From positions 1 through 62,580 of the forward strand of contig JAOARY010000029.1 in assembly GCA_025210335.1 (NCBI GenBank): a stretch of 62,580 nt of DNA, in the 5' to 3' direction. The notes beneath the pieces were generated by a model. It worked only from the letters and a program-made list of their open reading frames with translations, ran no database searches and was not told the origin of the DNA. Source of the DNA: Peptostreptococcaceae bacterium. GTDB lineage: Bacteria > Bacillota > Clostridia > Peptostreptococcales > Peptostreptococcaceae. The position numbers were made by a program, and so were the translations under genes. This document shows, piece after piece, positions 8,367 to 16,744 of the stretch (the stretch's first letter is position 1; each line of letters starts with the position of its first letter).

Positions 8367-8736
8367 ACATAAATTATCGCCACAAGCAAAAAAAGCATTA
8401 AATAACTCAAAGAATAAAAGTCAATTTCTAAGAGATGCTATAGAATTTTATGTTAAAAGAGATCAGCAAACAGATTTAAATTCAAGTTCAGATCCTGAAA
8501 TGAAGGAAGATATAAAGGAAATAAAGGATATGTTACTTCAACTTTCATCAAAATCTATTAATTTCGAGAGTGCAGTTGATAAAGATACAAATATTGAAAT
8601 TAATGAAAATATTGTTGAGAAAACTGACAAAAAGATTAATGAAGAAGTTATTGAAAAAATTGATGAAAAAATTATCATTGATGGTGAAGAAGATGAAGAA
8701 TATGATCCGGAAACTATGAAATGTTATGGATTATAA
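8347..8736 (+). CDS. Probable ParR-like adaptor with helical acidic tail
   Basis: I prefer the TTG at 8347, preceded by GGTGGGG, over an upstream in-frame ATG at 8308 that lies inside the previous gene. This gives 129 residues. The first 45 (QISEHKLSPQAKKALNNS, then SQFLRDAIEFYV) are ribbon-helix-helix-like. A long acidic tail with INEE/IDEKI repeats follows and could bind the actin filament. ParR normally follows ParM; here both DNA-binding genes precede it. The overlap with the previous gene suggests translational coupling. Confidence 0.6.
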   Translation: MAIQISEHKLSPQAKKALNNSKNKSQFLRDAIEFYVKRDQQTDLNSSSDPEMKEDIKEIKDMLLQLSSKSINFESAVDKDTNIEINENIVEKTDKKINEEVIEKIDEKIIIDGEEDEEYDPETMKCYGL

Positions 8737-8771
8737 TTAAAATTTAATCATAAATAAGGGGGCTTTTTAAA

Positions 8772-10103
8772 ATGAAAAAAATTGAAATGTATTTAAGTGT
8801 TGGTAATGATAATGGTAATTCAGAACATGATTTAGTTATTGATGGAGAACTTATTTGTCAACCAAATGTATTTGCAAAGGTTAAAGAATTACCTAATCTT
8901 GATGAAGTTAATCCTGAATATGTTGTTAAAAATATTGATAGTAACTTAATTGTTACAATCAATTCTCCTTCTGTTAATCCTGGTTTATATTACGTTGGAG
9001 ATTATGCTAGAAAATCAAGACATAGAACACATGATATAAAAGTTGGGGCTGAAAATTCCAAAGTTGATAGTGATGTTCCAGTGGTTAATACGTTAGGTCA
9101 AATTGCAGGTTATGCAGTTCAAAAAGCTTATAAAGATAATCCAAATTTAGAAATTGAAATTGAGGTTAAAGTTGATATGTCAACTGAATTACCAGTTACA
9201 CAATATTCTAATGAAAATGCTAAAAAATTTGCTGAAAAGTTTATGAAAGATAATAAGCATCAAGTAACGGTTCATGTTGGAACTAAAAGAGTTAATGTAA
9301 ATGTTTTGTTTGAATTTGTTAAGGTTCTTCCTGAATCTGTACCACTTGTTTTTAGACTTCAAAAGCTAAATAAAAAAAGATTAGAAAAAATTGAAGATGA
9401 AAAAGAAAGAGAAAACTTTGCAAAACTTATTGAAGAAATGTTTAAAGAATTTAATGAAAGATATAATTCAGTAGAAGAAAAAGAAGGAGATAAAGTAAAA
9501 AACATAGTGAAAGATGATTTTATTGATGGATCTTATTTTAAAAAGAAAAAGATATTACATATTTCAGTTGGTGAGGGAACTACAGAGTATCCAAAAACTA
9601 ATGATATAGTATTTGATCCTGAATTTATAGAAGGAAGTAACAATGGAGTAGGTCATGCGATTAAAGAGGCTTTAACTCCATTTAAAAAAGAATTTAAGTT
9701 TAGAACATTCACTAGACAAGATTATTCTAATCAACTTAGAGATCCTAATGAAAAGTTTCATGCGGAGGCTATGGAATATGTTGAAACACATCTTGAAAAT
9801 GAGGCAGAAGATATCTTATGGTATGCTAAAGATGAAGTTGAAAAGGCAAATAATGACATAGATATTATTTGTGTGCATGGCGGGGGTAGCATTTTAATGA
9901 AAGATTATTTAGCTGATGAACTTTATAATTTTGGAAAAGAGACTAGAATTAAAATATTCTATGTTCCTGAAAAATTCGCAGTTACTCTTGAGGCATGGGG
10001 TATGCATGAATTTACTAATAGTAAGCTATTTAAAATGCTAAAAGAAAAACATCAAGCATCTAATAATATAGAAAATAAAGATGTTGAAACTCAAAATAAT
10101 TAA
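8772..10103 (+). CDS. parM: Actin-like plasmid segregation ATPase (ParM/Alp family)
   Basis: A 443-residue cytosolic protein. An actin-fold phosphate-1 loop is visible near residue 11 (SVGNDNGNSEHDLVIDGE), a phosphate-2 loop near 265 (ISVGEGTTEYP) and an adenosine motif near 375 (ICVHGGGSILMKDYL). ParM-like proteins polymerise with ATP and push sister plasmids apart through the centromere-bound adaptor. The length is typical or slightly long, with a charged insertion (KRLEKIEDEKERENF) in the middle. It forms an operon with the two small DNA-binding genes upstream; VirD4 follows 14 bases later. Confidence 0.85.
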   Translation: MKKIEMYLSVGNDNGNSEHDLVIDGELICQPNVFAKVKELPNLDEVNPEYVVKNIDSNLIVTINSPSVNPGLYYVGDYARKSRHRTHDIKVGAENSKVDSDVPVVNTLGQIAGYAVQKAYKDNPNLEIEIEVKVDMSTELPVTQYSNENAKKFAEKFMKDNKHQVTVHVGTKRVNVNVLFEFVKVLPESVPLVFRLQKLNKKRLEKIEDEKERENFAKLIEEMFKEFNERYNSVEEKEGDKVKNIVKDDFIDGSYFKKKKILHISVGEGTTEYPKTNDIVFDPEFIEGSNNGVGHAIKEALTPFKKEFKFRTFTRQDYSNQLRDPNEKFHAEAMEYVETHLENEAEDILWYAKDEVEKANNDIDIICVHGGGSILMKDYLADELYNFGKETRIKIFYVPEKFAVTLEAWGMHEFTNSKLFKMLKEKHQASNNIENKDVETQNN

Positions 10104-10117
10104 AGAAGGGGATTTAA

Positions 10118-12178
10118 ATGTCTAGTTTTAATAAAAAAATGGATAAACCAACTAAAGTTAGAATTATTTTGGTTTGCATCATTCTGTTTGTTGATATAAT
10201 TTTTCTTCCCTGGGTATTAAAATTCCCATTCTTTCTTGCAAAAGATATAGCAGCCGCACCTTCTTTATGGATTGAGTACGGAATATTGAGATCTATGAAA
10301 GATATTTTCATAGATCCTCTTTTTAGAAAATTAGTTTTAATAATGCAACTTCCGGTAGGAGCTTTGATATTAGGAATATCATGGAATGTAAATAAGTTTA
10401 AGAAAAAAAATAAAATACAAGATGGTGTAGGTGGACCGGAACCGGCAGGGAATGGACAACATGGTACAAGTCGTTGGCAGAATGAAAAAGAGATGGATAA
10501 AAATGCTAAGATTTGGGATACAGATGAACATTTAAAAGCCGGTGGAATTGTTTTGGGTATGGAAAAATCCCAAAATGGAAAAGAGAAAGTTTGGTTAGAT
10601 GATGATGATACTAATACTCTGATTATAGGTGCAACTCGTTCAGGTAAATCAAGAAAAGAAAACTTACCTTCGATATGGACCTTAGCAAAATCAGGGGAGA
10701 GCATGGTAATAGGAGATCCAAAAGGAGAACTTTACATAACTACTAAAGAGTATTTAGAAAAAGAAGGATACAATGTTATTGTATTGAACTTAAGAGAACC
10801 TTTAAAGGGTAATCAGTGGAATATGCTTGATATGGTTAATAAGGCTGTAGATGAAGGGAATATATCAAAAGCAACGGAATTAGCGTGGGATATAGCAAAT
10901 ACAATTACAAAACAAAAACCTTCAACAAGTAGTGAGCCAATATGGGAAAATGGTGAAGAAAGTACAATAGCAGCATTAATCTTAGCAAGTGTAATGGAAA
11001 GTGAATTTAAATTTCAAAGGCATATGTCAACTGTTTATTATCTTTTGGCAGAATATGGACAGCCGCTTGAAGATGGAACAGTACCATTAAGTGATTATAT
11101 GAAAGCTTTAGATGTTAAGCACCCTGCAAAATCGGCATTTGCTACAGCTAGTTTAGCTCCTCATAAGACTAGAGCATCTTTTTTCACACAAGCATCTTCT
11201 GATTTACGATTATTTTCAGATCCTAATATAGCAGATATGACAAGTAAGCAAGATCATGAGCTTGAAAAAATAGGAATAGATAAAACAGCAGTATTTTTAG
11301 TTATTCCGGACGAAAAGGCAACTAGAAATGTATTAGCAACATTATACATAGATCAATTATATCAAGCACTAGTAGATCTTGCTAATAAAAATGGTGGAAG
11401 GATACCAAGAAGGGTTAATTTCCTTTTAGATGAATTTGGTAACTTACCCGCTATTCCTGAATTTGATAAAAAACTTACTGTATGTTGTGGTAGAGGTATG
11501 AAATTCATAATCTCGGTTCAAGATATTACACAGCTTAAAAAACTTTATGATAAAAATGCACAGACTATAACTGGTAACTGTCATAACTGGATATATATTT
11601 TAACAGCAGATGTAGAAACAGCTAAATTGATAAGTGAAAAAACAGGTAAATATACAGTTGAAACAGAAAGTGCAAATAGCTCAATTCAATCCAAAGGACA
11701 TAGTTTTGGAATGGGTATAAGTACCACTGGAAGGCCTTTATTGATGCCTGATGAAGTTTTAAGGTGGCCTAGTAATGAAGGATTAGTATTAAGAGCAAGA
11801 CAATTTCCTGCAAGATATCCATTACCTGATCTTTCGCTTTGGAGAGCTAATAAGGACTATGGATTTGCTGCAACTGGTGATATTGATACTGATAAAGAAT
11901 TAAATAAACAGACAATAAAAAAAAGATGGGAAGAAGTAAAAGAAAGAGAATTAGAAGAGGCTTCAATATGGCTACCTGAAATTGAAATAGAAGATGAAGA
12001 AGATGAAACTAATGAAGAAGTTGCATCATCTAAAGATGAAGAGGTAGAAAAGAATGAAGAAATAAAAAATAAAGACATTGAAGAAGTACAATCAGTTGAA
12101 ATTGAAGAGTTTAATTTTAATAACATATTACAATCACAAGATAAGGAAGATGATGAAGAAGATGAAGATTTTCTATAA
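10118..12178 (+). CDS. virD4: VirD4/TraG-family conjugative coupling ATPase
   Basis: A 686-residue membrane ATPase that should bring the relaxase-DNA complex to the channel. Two membrane helices (about 10-31 and 60-82) precede Walker A GATRSGKS (171-178). MVIGDPKGELY follows, and Walker B is LLDEFGNL with D438-E439. Length and order match TraG/VirD4. The last 90 residues are strongly acidic (EIEDEEDETNEE), a common docking tail. It starts 14 bases after parM and is the first gene of the conjugation block. Confidence 0.9.
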   Translation: MSSFNKKMDKPTKVRIILVCIILFVDIIFLPWVLKFPFFLAKDIAAAPSLWIEYGILRSMKDIFIDPLFRKLVLIMQLPVGALILGISWNVNKFKKKNKIQDGVGGPEPAGNGQHGTSRWQNEKEMDKNAKIWDTDEHLKAGGIVLGMEKSQNGKEKVWLDDDDTNTLIIGATRSGKSRKENLPSIWTLAKSGESMVIGDPKGELYITTKEYLEKEGYNVIVLNLREPLKGNQWNMLDMVNKAVDEGNISKATELAWDIANTITKQKPSTSSEPIWENGEESTIAALILASVMESEFKFQRHMSTVYYLLAEYGQPLEDGTVPLSDYMKALDVKHPAKSAFATASLAPHKTRASFFTQASSDLRLFSDPNIADMTSKQDHELEKIGIDKTAVFLVIPDEKATRNVLATLYIDQLYQALVDLANKNGGRIPRRVNFLLDEFGNLPAIPEFDKKLTVCCGRGMKFIISVQDITQLKKLYDKNAQTITGNCHNWIYILTADVETAKLISEKTGKYTVETESANSSIQSKGHSFGMGISTTGRPLLMPDEVLRWPSNEGLVLRARQFPARYPLPDLSLWRANKDYGFAATGDIDTDKELNKQTIKKRWEEVKERELEEASIWLPEIEIEDEEDETNEEVASSKDEEVEKNEEIKNKDIEEVQSVEIEEFNFNNILQSQDKEDDEEDEDFL

Positions 12179-12187
12179 ATAAATAAG

Positions 12188-12220
12188 TTTACATAGGTTT
12201 ACAGTGTAAACCTATGTAAA
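12188..12220. terminator. 33-bp palindrome after virD4
   Basis: Perfect 16-bp arms (12188-12203 and 12205-12220) around a single G, reading TTTACATAGGTTTACA inward. It could terminate the parM-virD4 transcript, but it lacks a long T-run, and TTTACA/TGTAAA half-sites recur near other promoters (20430, 44024-44080, 59481-59503), so operator use is possible. Confidence 0.5.
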
Positions 12221-12243
12221 TAATATTAGTGGGAGGGATAAAC

Positions 12244-12807
12244 ATGAAATTCAGCTATAGTTTATTAAAAAATACAGATATAAGGCAAAAATTATATAGT
12301 AATGGAGTGGCAAAAACAAAAGAACTTTTAAAAGATGTATTTGGTTTGGACTTTGAAAAAGAAGATCCTAAAATTATAGACATTAAAGTTCAAGAAAAAG
12401 AATTTTGTTTTGGAGTTATATTTTTATTAAATGGACGTAAGATATCAGCCGGATATGGTTTGGAAAAAGAAAAAGATAATATTGTAAGTGAAATATTATT
12501 AATAACTGAAACAGAAGAGGAAAAGGTTATTATAAAAAACATTAGTAATAAATTTGAGGATAATATAAATAAAGTTCAAGAGTACTTAGAAGAAAGATAT
12601 GAGTTGAATTTTACACCGCTTGATCCTAATGAAAAAGATGAAAATATTATTGAAATAATTAATAATAAGGCAGATCTTACTTGGGAAGTAACTTTCATAC
12701 AAGAACATCATGAAAGTAAATTCATAGCTCGTTTTATGCAAATAGAGAATACAACATACAATATGCAAATTACACAGCTAAAGAAACATAAGATATACTT
12801 AGATTAG
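12244..12807 (+). CDS. Hypothetical 187-residue protein
   Basis: I choose the ATG at 12244, preceded by GGGAGGG, over an upstream GTG at 12229 that overlaps the ribosome site. Soluble, acidic, mixed alpha/beta composition with no membrane segment and no recognised domain. FCFGVIFLLNGRKISAGYG and LTWEVTFIQEHHESKFIARF look like two related strand-turn-strand units, so the protein may be an internal duplication. It lies between virD4 and the primase-like gene. Confidence 0.6.
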   Translation: MKFSYSLLKNTDIRQKLYSNGVAKTKELLKDVFGLDFEKEDPKIIDIKVQEKEFCFGVIFLLNGRKISAGYGLEKEKDNIVSEILLITETEEEKVIIKNISNKFEDNINKVQEYLEERYELNFTPLDPNEKDENIIEIINNKADLTWEVTFIQEHHESKFIARFMQIENTTYNMQITQLKKHKIYLD

Positions 12808-12831
12808 TCAAATCAAAGGGGGAACAATTAT

Positions 12832-13977
12832 ATGTATGATTTGAAGGAAATAAAATCTATTTCTTGTGTTGATGTAGCCAAAAAATATGGAATAGATTTA
12901 AATGAAAAGCATGGAAGGTTATGGGGAAAATTACGAGAAGGTGAAAGGACAGCCTCTTTTTCTATAAATATAGAAAAAAATTTTTGGTATGATTTTGGAG
13001 CTGCAAAAGGCGGAAGTGTTATTGATTTAGTAGTAGAACTTGAAGGTATATCACCAAAAGATGCTATTAATCAACTAGCGGAAGAATATGGGTTTAAAAA
13101 AGAAAAATCTTCGGGGTGGAGGCCTTTAACAAATAGTCAGTATAAAGAGTTAGGAATACAACCCGAAAGAGCTACAATGAACTTTAAATTTGATCTTGAT
13201 AAACATACAGAAGAACAGTTGGAAAGATGGAGTAAAAAATATGGTATGCCTGTAAAAGATTTAGCTGCTAAATATCCTAAAGTATATAATCAAATGGTTA
13301 CAAAAATAGGAATGGAAAACATTAATACACTTAGAGATGCTTACTATTCAAGGTTAAAAATGTGTCAAGATCCTAGCTTAAGTAAACTGGATAAGCAATT
13401 TTTAAAAACTATGGCCAAAGATGATGCAGTAGAAATTAATAGAAAGATAGATCTTTTGCAAAAGGCTGTAACTAGTGTTAAAACTAATTTCAAACATCTT
13501 TTAGTAAATCATGAAAAAGATTTTAAAGTAATAAAAAATCAAAAACAACCTAAAGAACTAACAGAAGATGAAAAAATTAGAGAGAGAATAGTAAAGGTAT
13601 ATAAAAAGCTATATAATTTCAACCAAATAGAATATTTTAATGTTGAACAAGCTAAAGCTTTATATGATATAAATAGATCTGTTACAAAAGATAATAATAA
13701 ATTTTTATCTATACAGTGTATTAAAGAAGGATATAAAAATTTAGGTAATATGATAGAAAAGTTTGAATGTGATTGTAATAAGGCATTACAGCAAGGGGAT
13801 CAAGTACAGATAAGTAGATTAGTAAAAGATATGAATAAAATTCAAAATGCTTTTAGAACGTTCAATGTGGTAATGGAAGGGATTAAAGGAGCTAATCTAG
13901 CTCATAAAAATGAAATTGCAAAACAAAATGTAGAAAAAGTGCAGGAGCAAGATATATCTATAGATTTACAAACTTGA
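12832..13977 (+). CDS. Plasmid primase-like protein with a CHC2 fold lacking its zinc ligands
   Basis: 381 residues. Residues 1-90 follow the CHC2 domain of DnaG primases: VDVAKKYGI, RTASFSI, a Trp/Tyr-Asp-Phe-Gly turn, GGSVIDLV. The ligands are missing: the usual CPFH is WGKLR and the usual CFGCG is DFGAA. Residues 90-380 are helical and charged, with no recognisable TOPRIM domain. It may bind single-stranded transferred DNA or assist lagging-strand priming without itself being a complete primase. The loss of all four ligands suggests a structural rather than zinc-dependent domain. Confidence 0.6.
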   Translation: MYDLKEIKSISCVDVAKKYGIDLNEKHGRLWGKLREGERTASFSINIEKNFWYDFGAAKGGSVIDLVVELEGISPKDAINQLAEEYGFKKEKSSGWRPLTNSQYKELGIQPERATMNFKFDLDKHTEEQLERWSKKYGMPVKDLAAKYPKVYNQMVTKIGMENINTLRDAYYSRLKMCQDPSLSKLDKQFLKTMAKDDAVEINRKIDLLQKAVTSVKTNFKHLLVNHEKDFKVIKNQKQPKELTEDEKIRERIVKVYKKLYNFNQIEYFNVEQAKALYDINRSVTKDNNKFLSIQCIKEGYKNLGNMIEKFECDCNKALQQGDQVQISRLVKDMNKIQNAFRTFNVVMEGIKGANLAHKNEIAKQNVEKVQEQDISIDLQT

Positions 13978-14010
13978 TTATTTGAGTTAATAATGGTAAA
14001 ATTTAGTCAT

Positions 14011-14046
14011 AAAGGTAAATAAAATTATATTTTTTTATTTACCTTT
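14011..14046 (+). terminator. Probable terminator hairpin
   Basis: AAAGGTAAATAAA and TTTATTTACCTTT are perfect 13-bp arms around a 10-base T-rich loop between the primase-like gene and the T4SS genes. Confidence 0.5.
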
Positions 14047-14108
14047 GTAATAAATTTCAATAAATATATATTTTTAAAATTTATTGTATATTATAGGAGG
14101 TAAAAAAA

Positions 14109-14468
14109 GTGTTAAGAAAAAGTAAGAAAATTTTAGAAAAAGTACTACATAAGTGTGAAAAGCCTTATGAAATTACTATACTTGCAGCTATGCTAGTTAT
14201 GGTATTAACAAATAATGCTTACGCAGAAACACCAAAATTAGTAACTGGTACAATTGAATTATTTAAAGCTATTTCAGGTTGGTTACTTTTAATAATTCCG
14301 GCAGGAGCAGGAGCAATTTTAGGATATCATGCTTTACAAAAAACAATGACAGAAGATGATGCTGTTATTGCTGACAAAAACAAAAAAATGAAAAATGTAC
14401 TAATTAGTGCGGCTGTTGCTGAAACGGCAAGTGGATTAGTAACTGTTGTATTAAGTTTTTATAGTTAA
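14109..14468 (+). CDS. VirB2/TrbC-like small membrane protein (longer paralogue)
   Basis: 119 residues with a GTG start after ATAGGAGG. A signal-peptide-like segment (LAAMLVMVLTNNAYA, cleavage likely after Ala near 38) precedes two membrane helices, WLLLIIPAGAGAILGYHAL and an Ala/Val-rich helix ending in SGLVTVVLSFY. This matches conjugative pilin-like or channel subunits of Gram-positive systems. The gene at 15393 encodes a shorter paralogue without the signal segment; both keep ISGW, LLLIIP, NKK and SGLVT. A terminator directly after it would favour its expression over the rest of the operon, fitting a structural subunit. Confidence 0.65.
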   Translation: MLRKSKKILEKVLHKCEKPYEITILAAMLVMVLTNNAYAETPKLVTGTIELFKAISGWLLLIIPAGAGAILGYHALQKTMTEDDAVIADKNKKMKNVLISAAVAETASGLVTVVLSFYS

Positions 14469-14499
14469 AAATAAGACGCTGCAAAGCGTCTTATTTTGT
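14469..14499 (+). terminator. Intra-operon terminator after the pilin-like gene
   Basis: Perfect 12-bp stem AAATAAGACGCT-GCAA-AGCGTCTTATTT followed by T residues, 20 bases before the VirB6-like start. It probably attenuates downstream T4SS transcription. Confidence 0.8.
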
Positions 14500-14517
14500 A
14501 TAGGGAGGAGGATTTAA

Positions 14518-15378
14518 GTGAGTAATATTTTTAATTTAGTTGATATAGTAACTAATGGAATTGCAAAATTTCTAGCAAATTTCTTCGAGGAACTTATAAC
14601 ACTCTTTGCTACTACATTAGCAAATATAATGAGTTCCTCATTAAATGTACTTCAAATACCACTTGTGGAAAATGGAATTAAATATGCACAAGCATTAGCA
14701 TTTACAATATTAGTTCTTAAGGCCACGAATGAGGCATTTCAAACATATATTCTATATGAAAATGGAGATCCTGATGCAGATCCAGGAGGTCTTTTAGTTA
14801 GAACAGCACAAGCAACAGCAATTATTGCTACACTTCCCTGGATAGTAATGCAAATATTCACTTTTGGAACAAAATTAGCTCTTGATGTTGCGGGTTTAGG
14901 TACTGGAAAAACTGGAATAGCTGATTGGGCTTTTCTTACAACTGTAATTTTAGATACAGGAGGATCGGTTATAGCGTTATTCTGTATAGCATTAGCAATA
15001 ATGCTTTTAATTGTGGCTATACAGGCTACTATTAGGGGAGCAGAACTTGCTTTAATGGCAGTTTTAGGACCTATAATGGCATTAAATATAACATCTACAA
15101 ATCGTAGTGTATGGAGTGCATGGTTTAAGCAAGTTATTATTGTTTGTACCGCACAAGCAATACAAATATTTTTATTACAAGGAGCATTGGGATTAATAAC
15201 AAGTGGATCAGTTAGCTCAAATGGTCTTTTACTAGTATTTGGGTGGCTATGGGTAACGATAAAATCTCCAAAATACATTCAACAATTTGCATACAGTACA
15301 GGTTTTACTGGTGCTATAGGAGGAACAGCTAAACAAACAGGATCAATGTATGTAATGAGAAAAATGATGGTTAAATAG
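14518..15378 (+). CDS. VirB6/TrbL-like polytopic conjugation channel protein
   Basis: 286 residues, GTG start with AGGGAGGAGG. At least six membrane segments are visible, including ALAFTILVLKATNEAF, IIATLPWIVMQIFTFG, SVIALFCIALAIMLLIVAI and ALMAVLGPIMALNIT. Gly/Ala/Ser-rich helices and a conserved RGAELALMAVLGPI-type motif are typical of TrbL/VirB6 inner-membrane proteins. It should form the membrane channel with the flanking small paralogues. Confidence 0.75.
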   Translation: MSNIFNLVDIVTNGIAKFLANFFEELITLFATTLANIMSSSLNVLQIPLVENGIKYAQALAFTILVLKATNEAFQTYILYENGDPDADPGGLLVRTAQATAIIATLPWIVMQIFTFGTKLALDVAGLGTGKTGIADWAFLTTVILDTGGSVIALFCIALAIMLLIVAIQATIRGAELALMAVLGPIMALNITSTNRSVWSAWFKQVIIVCTAQAIQIFLLQGALGLITSGSVSSNGLLLVFGWLWVTIKSPKYIQQFAYSTGFTGAIGGTAKQTGSMYVMRKMMVK

Positions 15379-15392
15379 AAAGGAGAAATTTT

Positions 15393-15617
15393 ATGGAGGC
15401 TATTGATTTCATTTCGGGTTGGACGAAATGGTTACTTCTAATAATTCCAGTTGGAGCAGCGTGTAGAATCACATACTTATCAACTCAAAAATCATTTTCT
15501 CTTGATGATGATACTATTATTGATTGTAATAAAAAAATAAAGAATACTCTTTATGGTTCAGCTATTGGAATGACTATAAGTGGATTAGTTACTATAATAA
15601 AAACATTTTATACTTAA
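15393..15617 (+). CDS. VirB2-like small membrane protein (shorter paralogue)
   Basis: 74 residues, ribosome site AAAGGAG, 15 bases after the VirB6-like gene. Two membrane helices (about 10-30 and 52-72). It aligns with the protein at 14109: ISGW, WLLLIIP, DD, I-D-NKK-KN and SGLVT are shared. Lack of the signal segment suggests an inserted subunit rather than a processed pilin. The two paralogues flank the VirB6-like gene. Confidence 0.65.
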   Translation: MEAIDFISGWTKWLLLIIPVGAACRITYLSTQKSFSLDDDTIIDCNKKIKNTLYGSAIGMTISGLVTIIKTFYT

Positions 15618-15635
15618 AAGGAGGATTGAAGATAT

Positions 15636-16079
15636 ATGGAACAGCAAGAAAAAAATGTTACGGAGTATCTTATTCCTGCAAATGTTACAACTAAATTTGA
15701 ATTTTTTGATGGATTTGGTTGGCATGAACTGAAAATAGTTGCAATTGCATTACTAATAGGAACTATATTTTTCTTTGGCACGGGGTTGATTACTAAAACT
15801 ATTACTATGAAAGATGATAATCTTCCTATTGAATATACAATAGGTGATAAAGAAGATGTAAAAAGAAATAGTGAGGGATTAATAGAAAAAAAAGTACCCT
15901 TTATACCAACCCCAATAAGATTATTTTTTATTATTATTCCAGGAATAGGAGCTTTTTTCTTAGTTAAAAGAGATCCTTTGAATGGAATGAGCTTACTTTC
16001 TATGATAAAGAATACTAAAGAATTTAAATTAAAACAAAAACTGTATCTTTATATATATAATTCAGGATCAGATAAATAG
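15636..16079 (+). CDS. VirB3/PrgI-like membrane protein
   Basis: 147 residues with AAAGGAGG. A short cytosolic N-terminus (YLIPANVTTKFEFF) precedes two membrane segments (about 35-57 and 88-107), then a basic C-terminal tail. Topology, size and position immediately upstream of VirB4 match the VirB3/PrgI class, which anchors VirB4 to the membrane. Confidence 0.65.
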   Translation: MEQQEKNVTEYLIPANVTTKFEFFDGFGWHELKIVAIALLIGTIFFFGTGLITKTITMKDDNLPIEYTIGDKEDVKRNSEGLIEKKVPFIPTPIRLFFIIIPGIGAFFLVKRDPLNGMSLLSMIKNTKEFKLKQKLYLYIYNSGSDK

Positions 16080-16093
16080 TAAGGGGGGCCAAT

Positions 16094-16732
16094 ATGAAAT
16101 TTTTAAAATCAAAAAAGAAAAAAGAAAATGAAGTTTCAGAGGAAAAGTTAGAGCAACAGCGTAGAGAAAAAACAGCTCAACAATGGATACCTATAGCTGA
16201 TATTGAAGGAAACATTGTTTATAGAAAAGATAATATTTTAGTTGGAGCTTTAAGGGTACAACCTGAAAATCTTAATTTACTTTCAGATAGAGAAAAAAGA
16301 CGTAAAGTTGAGTCTCTTGCAGAGGAATTAAATGGCGAAAGAGAAAGTTTACAGATATTTTGTATAGGTAGACCAGTAGATCTAAATAATTACCTAGAAT
16401 GGTTACAAGAAAAAGCTAAAATGGAGCAAGACTTCACAAGGAAACAAGTATTAAAAGGATACATACAACAAGCATCTCAAATGGCAGCAAGTGGAGAAAT
16501 AACAGAGAGACGTTTTTATATTATGATAACAAAAAAATATGAAAAAAGGGCAGAAGAAGAACTTATGAATAGATTAAATGAACTTCAAACAAAACTGTCA
16601 ACTGCTGAATTAACAACTAATATATGTAAAGATGATGAATTGATGGACTTATTCTGTTTGTTTGCTAATCCGATTCAAGCTAGTTTTGAGAAAACAGAAA
16701 TAAGAATGGATTTACCTTCAATATTGAGATAG
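16094..16732 (+). CDS. Separate N-terminal domain of a split VirB4
   Basis: 212 residues. The sequence from about 28 (QQWIPIADIEGNIVYRKD) through FCIGRPVDLNNYLEWLQ and RRFYIMITKKYE is the N-terminal, non-ATPase domain normally fused to VirB4/TraE. Here it ends with a stop at 16732, and the ATPase starts 12 bases later with its own site (AGGGGGC). Both halves look intact, so this is a stable split, not a frameshift. The halves probably form one functional complex. Confidence 0.7.
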   Translation: MKFLKSKKKKENEVSEEKLEQQRREKTAQQWIPIADIEGNIVYRKDNILVGALRVQPENLNLLSDREKRRKVESLAEELNGERESLQIFCIGRPVDLNNYLEWLQEKAKMEQDFTRKQVLKGYIQQASQMAASGEITERRFYIMITKKYEKRAEEELMNRLNELQTKLSTAELTTNICKDDELMDLFCLFANPIQASFEKTEIRMDLPSILR

Positions 16733-16744
16733 GGGGCTTATAAT

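Noticed and set aside
10114..10704. 196-residue minus-strand frame
   Set aside because: It lies entirely opposite virD4, lacks a ribosome site and has no coding pattern; a shadow of the real gene.
14739..15278. 179-residue minus-strand frame
   Set aside because: It lies opposite the VirB6-like gene; its length comes from the codon use of that gene.
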